A DNA stretch of 41,011 nt from an uncultured Verrucomicrobia subdivision 3 bacterium (GTDB lineage Bacteria > Verrucomicrobiota > Verrucomicrobiia > Limisphaerales > UBA11358): positions 1 to 41,011 of the forward strand of contig CAIZWI010000372.1 of NCBI GenBank assembly GCA_903936645.1. Direction: 5' to 3'. Position numbers and translations under genes: made by a program. This document shows positions 7,910 through 15,917 of the stretch, one piece after another; within the stretch, counting starts at the first letter, position 1; each line of letters starts with the position of its first letter. The notes beneath the pieces are model-generated. The model made no database searches. It saw only the letters and a program-made list of their open reading frames with translations, and had not been told where the DNA came from.

Positions 7910-8821
7910 TTACGCTTCCTCGCCCTCCACCTCCAATTCCCCGGCGCGCTCCAAGCGGAGAATCTCCGCGGAATAGCCAATGCGAAAATTGGGATAGCGA
8001 AACGGCCAGCCAAGTTCCATTTTTAATTTGCGGTTGGAGACCCGTTTGTTCGTCACCCCCCGCTTGCGGGTTCCCTCCGGATTTTCCGGCACCTGTTCCG
8101 GCGGGTTTTTGCCCAGCGTGGCCGCCAGCCAGGTGTAGAAATGGAGTTGCGTCACCGGTTCATCATCCACCGCATTGTATATTTCCCCGGGCCGGCTGCT
8201 TTGCAGGGCGGCGATAATGCAGCCAATCAGGTCATCGCGGTGGATCATGTTCATCACCCGGGAACCATCCCCCTCGATGCGGGCCTCGTTTTTCAAGAAT
8301 TGCTTGAAGGCATAGCCCCGTCCCGGTCCATAAATGCCCGCCACGCGCAGGATCACCGCGGGCACTTGCCGGCTGGTCTGGGCCGCAAGCAGGAGTTTTT
8401 CGGTTTCCACCAGCACCCGCGCCGTTTCAGCCGCAGGTTCGGTGGGGCTGCTTTCCTTGACCGTCGAACCATCGTCCTGGCCGTACACGCCCGTGCTGCT
8501 CGTGTAGAGGAATTTTTGGGGCGGATGGGGTGCCAGCCAGGCCAGGAGGTTGGCCGTCCCTTGCCAGTAGATCTGCCGGTAACCGGCCGCGTCCCCCCCG
8601 CCTGAGGCCACGCAATTAACCACCCAGTCGAAGTCGCGGGGCAGGGGGGCCAGTGTTTCGGGCTTGGTAATGTCCCCCGCCAGGGGCGTAATCCCCGCCG
8701 CCAGTAATTGGGCTTCGGCCGCCGCACTCCGGCGCAGGCCAAAAACCGTGTGGCCCTGCCGGACCAGTTCCATCCCCAGCGGCAGACCCACGTAACCGCA
8801 GCCAACTATCAAGACGCGCAT
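7910..8821 (-). CDS. NAD-dependent epimerase/dehydratase (extended SDR, YeeZ-like)
   Basis: 'MRVLIVGCGYVGLPLGMELVRQGHTVFGLRRS', 'FLYTSSTGVYGQDDGSTVKESSPTEPA'. Confidence 0.9.
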   Translation of the reverse strand: MRVLIVGCGYVGLPLGMELVRQGHTVFGLRRSAAAEAQLLAAGITPLAGDITKPETLAPLPRDFDWVVNCVASGGGDAAGYRQIYWQGTANLLAWLAPHPPQKFLYTSSTGVYGQDDGSTVKESSPTEPAAETARVLVETEKLLLAAQTSRQVPAVILRVAGIYGPGRGYAFKQFLKNEARIEGDGSRVMNMIHRDDLIGCIIAALQSSRPGEIYNAVDDEPVTQLHFYTWLAATLGKNPPEQVPENPEGTRKRGVTNKRVSNRKLKMELGWPFRYPNFRIGYSAEILRLERAGELEVEGEEA

Positions 8822-8904
8822 GGCCCAATCCTAGTGCTTCCGATCCGGCAACGCCAGTGTGACCGCGCAAAAACCCCGCCGCCCGCGCCTCATTTTCCAT
8901 CACC

Positions 8905-9876
8905 CTAACCCATCACCGCCGCGAATCGCAGGCCGCGGGTGCTGATGCTCAATCGCGGCAGTTCAAACACTTCCATCACGGCCGTATAAATGGCCACCCC
9001 GGTGAGAATGACATCCGCGCGGTTGGGCGGCAGGCCAGGGAGGGTTGCCCGGCGGGCCAGCGGCAGCCGCCACAGCTCATCCTGCAAGGTCCGCAGACGC
9101 TCCAAATCCAGCTCGACGGCTTCAATGGCCGCCCGGTCAAAAGTGGCCAGTTGCAATTCCATGCGGCCCAGCAGGCTGGTGGTGCCGCCCGTCCCCACCA
9201 GGCGCAGCGGACCCGGCAGGGCCGCGCTCGCCCGCACCGCGGCCATTTGCGGTTGCACCTGGTCGCGCAAATACCCCCGCAGCCGTTCTGTGCACGCCGC
9301 GAATTCTGCCGCCGTCGGTGGATCGCTCAACGGGGATTGCTCTAATAAGCGCACCGTGCCCAGCGGGAAACTCCGGGCCAGCAACGGCTGGCGGTCCCGG
9401 CCTAAAATAAACTCCGTGCTGCCCCCGCCCACATCCAGTAACAGCAACGAACCCGCCGCAAAGCGTGGCTCCGTGGTAACGCCTTGAAACGACCACGCCG
9501 CCTCCTGCTCCCCGGAAATAATTTCCGTGGGCAACCCGGCCGCAGCCTGGATGGCGGACGTCAGATCCCCCGGATTTTTGGCATCCCGGGCGGCGCTGGT
9601 GGCAAAGACGCGCAGGGAAGTGGTTTGGCTGGCCCGGGCCTGCTCCGCCAGACTGGCCACGGCACTCGCCGTCCGCGCAATCGCCTCCGCTTGCAAGATG
9701 CTGGTCTCGTAGAAATCCTTGCCCAGACGGGTTTGCTTGCTCTCTTCCCGCACTGGCTCCACGTGGTTCCCCGCCACATCCGCCACCAGCAACTTGACTG
9801 AATTGGTGCCGACATCAATGACGGCGCGACGAATGAAATCCATGCGCGGACAGGTTATGAAGCCTGACAACGCCAA
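8905..9876 (-). CDS. Ppx/GppA phosphatase family protein (likely start MDFIRRAV)
   Basis: 'RAVIDVGTNSVKLLVADV', 'SGEQEAAWSFQGV', 'LLLDVGGGSTEFILG', 'GTGGTTSLLGRME'. Confidence 0.93.
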   Translation of the reverse strand: MALSGFITCPRMDFIRRAVIDVGTNSVKLLVADVAGNHVEPVREESKQTRLGKDFYETSILQAEAIARTASAVASLAEQARASQTTSLRVFATSAARDAKNPGDLTSAIQAAAGLPTEIISGEQEAAWSFQGVTTEPRFAAGSLLLLDVGGGSTEFILGRDRQPLLARSFPLGTVRLLEQSPLSDPPTAAEFAACTERLRGYLRDQVQPQMAAVRASAALPGPLRLVGTGGTTSLLGRMELQLATFDRAAIEAVELDLERLRTLQDELWRLPLARRATLPGLPPNRADVILTGVAIYTAVMEVFELPRLSISTRGLRFAAVMG

Positions 9877-9921
9877 ACCAAGCCAAAAAATGCATTTTCC
9901 CCCGGGGGGCCGGTACCCCCC

Positions 9922-10344
9922 TCACCCCACGCGAAACGAAATTTTCTGAATCACTCTACGACCGAAACTATGCTGCAACCTGTCCAGAATTTCCTTGCGG
10001 CGATAACGCACGATTTCCGAGAGCCAGGCATTGCTGTCCACGGTCACAAACAACGTGCCATTACGAACCCCCGCCGGCTGCGCATGGCTGGTAATCACCG
10101 GGTCCAGCAGGGAATTCCACACTTTGACAATCTCCGCCTCATCCTGGCGCACGTCCAGGCGCATCTCCTTGAGCAACCGTGGCACCAGGTCGGCCGCCGT
10201 GCGGGCGCGCACCGCCCGGGCGGTTTCCAGCGGCGTCAGGTCGATGCCCCGCCATTGGGCCAGCACGCGCTGGCGGGCGTTGGATTTAGGGGGTGCAGGC
10301 ATGGCCCGGGAAAGGTCCAGTCCGGTCCGGTCAGGGCCGTTCAA
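9922..10344 (-). CDS. DUF721/DciA-like protein
   Basis: 'IVKVWNSLLDPVITSHAQPAGVRNGTLFVTVDSNAWLSEIVRYRRKEILDRLQHSFG'. Confidence 0.85.
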   Translation of the reverse strand: MNGPDRTGLDLSRAMPAPPKSNARQRVLAQWRGIDLTPLETARAVRARTAADLVPRLLKEMRLDVRQDEAEIVKVWNSLLDPVITSHAQPAGVRNGTLFVTVDSNAWLSEIVRYRRKEILDRLQHSFGRRVIQKISFRVG

Positions 10345-10903
10345 AAAACCGCATTAGCGTGTCGCCGTGCTTGAGCAGTTTCACTTCATCCCACGCCGGG
10401 GGAATGTCCAGGGTATCCCGTTTCGTATGGCCCAGCACCAGCCGGCCGCCGGAGGCCAGCAGCCGGGGCAGGTTGGGGTCATCGAGCAATTGCTGGGCAA
10501 ACGACGTGGAGCGCCGGCCCACATTTTTTTCGCCATAAGGCGGGTCCGCCAGGATCAAATCAAACTGCCGTCCGCTCCCCGCCAGTTGGCTCATCACCGG
10601 AAACACATCCTGGGTGCGCACCTCCAGAATCGTCTCAAACCCCGCCTGCACGGCATTGTTGCGAATAAACTCCGCATGCCGCTGGGATTTTTCCACACAC
10701 ATCACCGCCGCCGCCCCCCGGCTCAGGCACTCCAGACTCAGCGCCCCGCTGCCGGCAAACAGCTCCAATACCCGCGCGTCCACCACCCGGTCGCCCAGGG
10801 AATTAAACACCGCCTGTTTGACCAGGTCGGGGGTGGGGCGCACGTCCAGTCCCTTCGGGACTTTCAAGATTCGCCGCGCTGCCTGGCCGCCGGTGATGCG
10901 CAT
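10331..10903 (-). CDS. rsmD: 16S rRNA (guanine(966)-N(2))-methyltransferase RsmD
   Basis: 'MRITGGQAARRILKVPKGLDVRPTPDLVKQAVFNSLGDRVVDARVLELFAGSGALSLECLSRGA', 'DLILADPPY'. Confidence 0.95.
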   Translation of the reverse strand: MRITGGQAARRILKVPKGLDVRPTPDLVKQAVFNSLGDRVVDARVLELFAGSGALSLECLSRGAAAVMCVEKSQRHAEFIRNNAVQAGFETILEVRTQDVFPVMSQLAGSGRQFDLILADPPYGEKNVGRRSTSFAQQLLDDPNLPRLLASGGRLVLGHTKRDTLDIPPAWDEVKLLKHGDTLMRFFERP

Positions 10904-11685
10904 TAGTTGAAAAGTTCCGTAAAGAATTGTTTCATGTCCGCCCAGGAACGCTTGTCCGCGCGCTCGTTGTACTTGGCACCCGGCAGGCTCCCATCGGCCG
11001 TCCAGTCGGTGAAGCTGTGCACCGCGCCGCCGTATTGATACAGGCGCCAGTCCACGCCCGCATCGCGCAACTCCGCTTCGAAGGCCAGCAGGTCGGCCGG
11101 TTTCTCAAAAGGATCATCCGCGCCATGGCACGCCAGCACTTTGCACTTGATGTTCTTGCCATCCGCCGGTGTGGGAGAATCCAGGCCGCCGTGAAAGCTA
11201 ACCACGCCCGCCACGTCCGCGCCACTGCGGGCCAGTTCCAACACGGTCGTGCCGCCAAAACAATACCCAATCGCACCCACTTTATGGGTGTCCACCCGCT
11301 CGTTTTTCTTCAGGGTGTCCAGGCCCGCATTCACCCGCAAACGGAGCAGGGCACGATCTGATTTGAATTTGCCCGCCTGGGCCCCGGCCTCCGCCACCGT
11401 GGCAGGGCGAATGCCCTTGCCATAAATATCCGCGCAAAAAGCCACGTAACCCAGTTCGGCAAGCATTTCGGCCCGTTTCTTTTCATAATTCCCCAGGCCC
11501 TTCCACTGATGGACCACGAGGATGCCCGGGCGTTTGCCAGCAAGGGCATCGTCATAAGCCAGATACCCCTCCAGCGTGGCGTCTCCCTGCTGGTATTCCA
11601 CGGTTTCGGTGTGAATGGCGGCCCGGGCGAGCCCGCCCGCCACCAGGATCATCAACGTGCAAAGCAATTGTTTCATAACGCTCAA
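10903..11685 (-). CDS. dienelactone hydrolase family protein with signal peptide
   Basis: 'KRPGILVVHQWKGLGNYEKKRAEMLAELGYVAFCADIYGKGIRP', 'GAIGYCFGGTTVLELAR', 'HGADDPF'. Confidence 0.92.
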   Translation of the reverse strand: MSVMKQLLCTLMILVAGGLARAAIHTETVEYQQGDATLEGYLAYDDALAGKRPGILVVHQWKGLGNYEKKRAEMLAELGYVAFCADIYGKGIRPATVAEAGAQAGKFKSDRALLRLRVNAGLDTLKKNERVDTHKVGAIGYCFGGTTVLELARSGADVAGVVSFHGGLDSPTPADGKNIKCKVLACHGADDPFEKPADLLAFEAELRDAGVDWRLYQYGGAVHSFTDWTADGSLPGAKYNERADKRSWADMKQFFTELFN

Positions 11686-11885
11686 TAGATAAACCTGCCG
11701 GGTCGGAAAGGCCAGTGGTAAAATTGTGGAACGCCATCGTTGGCGAGAATCGGAAAAATCATGAGCGGTGACTCTTTAAGGCCAATCATCGCCATGCTGA
11801 TAATTCGCCCAATCGCAGGCTCGAAAAACCACTTAAAGGCCATCACTAGTTTACGTGGCAAATTCTCGTCCAGCAGGATTTTCAC
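11682..11885 (-). pseudogene. truncated DUF5615 (PIN-like) toxin remnant
   Basis: GTG-initiated 'VKILLDENLPRKLVMAFK' matches the DUF5615 N-terminus; family core then lost; start overlaps DUF433 stop (GTGA). Confidence 0.5.
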
Positions 11886-12100
11886 GCCAATACTAATTCC
11901 TGGCGGAAGCTCAATTCCAATAAAGTCCCGCGAACCGACTCCACACTCAGGCTGGGATACGCGTCCACGATTTCGGCTATGGTCATCTCTGCCGCCAGAC
12001 ACTCTAAAATCAGTGCCACCGAAATGCGTGTGTTCCGCACCCTCGGACTGCCACCCAGATGATCTGCGTCAGCCACGATCCATGTCGTCATAAAGATCAA
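11882..12100 (-). CDS. DUF433 antitoxin-like protein
   Basis: 'IVADADHLGGSPRVRNTRISVALILECLAAEMTIAEIVDAYPSLSVESVRGTLLE' typical DUF433. Confidence 0.85.
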   Translation of the reverse strand: MIFMTTWIVADADHLGGSPRVRNTRISVALILECLAAEMTIAEIVDAYPSLSVESVRGTLLELSFRQELVLA

Positions 12101-12148
12101 TTAACTCATTTGGCTGCTCCCAGGCAAGTAGGCATTGGTTAAAAAGAA

Positions 12149-15100
12149 TCACCGAAATTGCAAATAAGCCCGGCTCCCCTGGCGGCGCAGGCTGGCCCCG
12201 GAATCGTTTTTGGGGAACAAACGCGCGGCGGCCAGTTTGCCGCTTTGCAGCAGGTAAGCCTGCACCGCCCGGGCGCGCTCGGCCGCGAGCGTGGTCAGGT
12301 CCGTGTCCGTGACCGGATAAGTGGCCAGCAACTGGGTCTCCAGGGTTGCCGCCGGGAGCGCCACGCTGGGCATCGGAATGCTGGCCTGGGCGACCGCACC
12401 GCCGGTCGCTGCCGTTTTCGTCGGCGTCAGGGCTCGCCTGAGCATCTGCGAGCCTTTGAGTGGATTCGGGTTTTGCGGCGGGATGCCGGTGCTCGTGGCC
12501 AGCCGCGGGGCGGCAGGTGTGGCGGCGGCGGTCGCCTTGATGTTTATACTGGCTGGACGGTTAGTCGTGGGCGCGATGTGCCTTTCCACCCCCAATTGCG
12601 CCAGCCAGTGGGCGCGGATTTCGGGGGTGATCAGGATTTGGTCAGCCGAATTTGTCGTCTGACCGGTCTGGCGCAGGGCATTCCATTGGTGCGTCCGAAT
12701 AGCTTGTTCCAACGCCGCCTGTTGCAAACCCCGGCGATCCGCTTCCGGATCAACGCTCCCCGTGATTTCCAAGCCCAATGCCGGCCGGGCGTCGAGGGCT
12801 TTCTGGAGCGAGTCCAGCTTGGTCTGGTCCCCCGCCGTCAAGGCCGTGCTGCCCGGGGCAAATTCCTCAAAGGCCAGCTCCTCGCCGCCGCCCCCAAACA
12901 CCGCGCCCAGCAGGGAGAAAGGCGAGGTCGCCACTTTTTCGAGGAGGTTCACCAAGGCATGGATAACCACTTTGCGAATCCGAAACTGGGGATCCTCCAG
13001 ACTGCCTTCAATCGGCACGTCCAAAACGATCCTGCCATTCCGGTCCTTGAGCATCGCCACGCCCAGGCGCACCGGCAAATGCGTCGCCTCCGGACTGCTC
13101 ACTTTGTCGCCCCAGTTAAACTGGTCCAGCGTGATGACATTCGCCGCCTTTAATTGTTTGCCTCGCAGTTCATAATCCAGATCCAGATTCAATTTGCCCT
13201 CGGCAATGCCGTAGCCGGCGAATTTGCCGGCGTAAGGACTGGTCGGGGTCAGGTCCACGTCCCGCACCGTGATTTTCAAGCGGTTGGTCTGGGTGCCGCT
13301 AAAGGGATTGATCACGCCGGTCACGCTCGCCGGGCCTACCCCGGCCACTTGCGCCGAGATGTCCAGGTCTGCGTGCTGCCACTCTTCCGTGGAGAGCCCG
13401 GCGATGCGGCCGTTGATGTGTTCGATGTCCAGGTTCACGTTGGGCTGGATGGACCGGTCGCTAAAACTCACCGTCGTGTTGGAGATCACCACCGTCCCGA
13501 TGGCCATTGGGGGCAAGGCCGGGCTGGTCGCCGGGGCTGGGGCCACGGCGGCTTTGGCGGCTGTGGCCTGGTGATTTTCCGTTCCGGCGGGGCTGGTCAG
13601 CCGCAGGGCATTGAGCAGATTAATCGTCTGGTTCGTTTCCACCACGATCCGCGCATAGGCATGATTGACCAGCAGTTCGCGAATGTTCACCGACGGCGGA
13701 TTCAGGTTGGCGTCAATCCCGTTGAAATGCAGACCATCCCATTTGATCAAATCCTCATCCAGCATGCCGTCCACCGTCCGGAAATCGTCCAGACTGGTAT
13801 CGCCGTGGAAGGTGACTTGGGGCAGCCCACTGGGCGGAGTGCTTAACTTCACCGTCCCGTGCAGGCCCAAGTGGCTGCCCAGCACAAATAAATTCAATGT
13901 GGGTTCCAGATACGGATCCAGCGTGCCCAGATCAATCTGGTCGAGGTCCAGCCGCACTTCGGCGGTGGGCGGCTGGAATGCGGCGGTCACGGCCGCCTTA
14001 AGGGAACCGTTGGCATTCCAGCGCAGGGCCAATGCGGCGGTGAGATTGGTGCCCGGCAGGTTCGCCAGATTTTTGGCATCAAAACTGAGGTCATTCAAAT
14101 CCAGCCGCGCCGGCCGGCTGTTCCCATCGTCCTCCCAATGCAGGGCGCACTGGGTCACGCTCACGTCGCGCACCAGGCCGCTCCATTGGTTCGTGCTTTC
14201 CAAGAGCAAACTCACCGCATTGGTCACCGAACGCAGCAAAAATAAAATGCCGCCCGAGACATTTGTGGCCGTATCCGCCGGCCGGGCCAGGTCCACCACA
14301 TTGATGGAATTATCCCGGGCCCGTTGCAAAAACAGGCTGCCGCCCGCCAGGGACACCGAACCCACCGTGGCGCTGCGGGTCGCTAGATTAGCACTCACCC
14401 CGGCGACCGTCAGGTCCCGCAATTCCGCCAGGTTGTTGGTGGTCCCCGGCTTGCCAATTTTGAAGTCATGCAGCGAAAAGGCGGAGTTGTTCACGGTCGC
14501 CAGGTGGTTGCTCGCGCTTAATTCAAACCGGTAATGGATGTCCAGCGCCACCGTGCCGCCACGAATCTCAAAACGCACCAGGTCCTGGTACAGGGCGGCG
14601 TATTTGTTCAGGGTGAAACCGCCCAGTGTGAGTTCGCCCTGCGAGCGCAGGGGCGACAGTGAAAACTCCCCGCTCCAGGCGAGTTGCTCCCCCGCATCCG
14701 TCGTGCCGTTGAAGGCATAAGGGTTTTTGTTCTCCGGATCCGTTCGGAAATGATCCAGGGTGATGTCCACCGGCCCGAGGGTCCGGCGAAACGCCGTGCG
14801 GGTGGTCAGGTCGGTAAAAGCGGCACTGGCTCCCCCGATGTGTAACCGGGTGATCTGGAGCGCCAGCGGTTTGGCCGGGGTGGCACTAGCCGGGGCCGGG
14901 TTGGTGGAAAACTTGGTCAGCAGGTCGGAGAAATTAAAGGTTTGGTCCGCGTTCATTTGCACCCGCACAAAGGGCTTCGTGGCGCTGATTTCCGTAAATC
15001 CCCAGGCCGGGCCGAACAGGGAGGTAATTTGGAAACGCACATAAACCTCGTCCCAGGACACGAACGGCTCGCCGTCCGGGTCCTTGATGAGCAGCCCCTG

Positions 15101-15307
15101 CACCGTGGTGGAGCAGGCGAAAGGGTTGATCCGGATGCGCTCAATCGCGACCTCCCGGTTCAGTTGCCGGGAGAGTTGTTGCACCGCCACGTGGCGGAGG
15201 ATCGGTGGCAGCATGAAAAATCCCAGCCCGGCATAAACCAGCACCAGACCCAGCCCCCCGAGCGCCCACCGGCGCAGGCGGACGGAAAGAGATTTTCCAG
15301 CGTTCAT
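12149..15307 (-). CDS. DUF748 (AsmA-related) protein with OmpA-like C-terminal region (start 15307 or 15331)
   Basis: N-terminal TM 'WALGGLGLVLVYAGLGFFMLPPILRHV' then 'QLNREVAIERIRINPFACSTTVQGLLIKDPDGEPFVSWDEVYVRFQ'; ends 'LTTLAAERARAVQAYLLQSGKLAAARLF'. Confidence 0.85.
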   Translation of the reverse strand: MNAGKSLSVRLRRWALGGLGLVLVYAGLGFFMLPPILRHVAVQQLSRQLNREVAIERIRINPFACSTTVQGLLIKDPDGEPFVSWDEVYVRFQITSLFGPAWGFTEISATKPFVRVQMNADQTFNFSDLLTKFSTNPAPASATPAKPLALQITRLHIGGASAAFTDLTTRTAFRRTLGPVDITLDHFRTDPENKNPYAFNGTTDAGEQLAWSGEFSLSPLRSQGELTLGGFTLNKYAALYQDLVRFEIRGGTVALDIHYRFELSASNHLATVNNSAFSLHDFKIGKPGTTNNLAELRDLTVAGVSANLATRSATVGSVSLAGGSLFLQRARDNSINVVDLARPADTATNVSGGILFLLRSVTNAVSLLLESTNQWSGLVRDVSVTQCALHWEDDGNSRPARLDLNDLSFDAKNLANLPGTNLTAALALRWNANGSLKAAVTAAFQPPTAEVRLDLDQIDLGTLDPYLEPTLNLFVLGSHLGLHGTVKLSTPPSGLPQVTFHGDTSLDDFRTVDGMLDEDLIKWDGLHFNGIDANLNPPSVNIRELLVNHAYARIVVETNQTINLLNALRLTSPAGTENHQATAAKAAVAPAPATSPALPPMAIGTVVISNTTVSFSDRSIQPNVNLDIEHINGRIAGLSTEEWQHADLDISAQVAGVGPASVTGVINPFSGTQTNRLKITVRDVDLTPTSPYAGKFAGYGIAEGKLNLDLDYELRGKQLKAANVITLDQFNWGDKVSSPEATHLPVRLGVAMLKDRNGRIVLDVPIEGSLEDPQFRIRKVVIHALVNLLEKVATSPFSLLGAVFGGGGEELAFEEFAPGSTALTAGDQTKLDSLQKALDARPALGLEITGSVDPEADRRGLQQAALEQAIRTHQWNALRQTGQTTNSADQILITPEIRAHWLAQLGVERHIAPTTNRPASINIKATAAATPAAPRLATSTGIPPQNPNPLKGSQMLRRALTPTKTAATGGAVAQASIPMPSVALPAATLETQLLATYPVTDTDLTTLAAERARAVQAYLLQSGKLAAARLFPKNDSGASLRRQGSRAYLQFR

Positions 15308-15917
15308 AAATAGATCCAACGGATCCAGCATCCGGGCGGGCCATGGGAAAGTCAATCCGGCAGGGTGTTTCCGTCTCGCCACGGCTGCCGCTTGCATGCC
15401 TTGCGCGACCTGGTCACCGGAGCGCCTGCGTCTGGCCAGTCCACCGGCCTCGGCGCCGGTTTTTTTGCCCCGCCGCCTTTGCCTTGTGGTCGGCCAGTAA
15501 AGTGGGGGCCGCGCCAACCCGCGCCCGTCTGCCGACCACCCAAGCCCGCCGGGCGGGTGAACAACTTTTTGCCGAAAAGGCCTTGTCATCCGGGGAGATT
15601 TTTGAGAGTGTTAGCGTCTAGTAACAAGGGTAACTGTTTAAGACGTTAGCTAACCTAAAAGCCATTTGTGTGGTCTGGTCCGGTTCGCCACAGGAAATCT
15701 GGCTGGAATGATTATTTATGGCACTTTGCGGACAAGCGGGAATTGTTTTCCTAATTGTCACATCTAAGCCATTCCTATGGCCTATAATAGGACGGTGTTA
15801 GCAGGGTGCCAAAAAATAGTGGGCAAGGTAACACTGCCGTTGGGCGGAAGCCGGAAATTGCAAGAACAAGCAACCACAAGCAACCTGAAAAACCAAAACG
15901 AGACAAATCGAGCAACT

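Noticed and set aside
12158-14534. Long plus-strand ORFs (331, 230 and 289 aa) opposite the DUF748 gene
   Set aside because: Antisense shadows of a high-GC gene with recognisable domains on the other strand.
15610-15654. Imperfect inverted repeat GTTAGCGTCT/AGACG(TTAG)CTAAC upstream of the Ig-like gene
   Set aside because: Needs a 4-nt bulge to pair and lacks other support; too weak to call.
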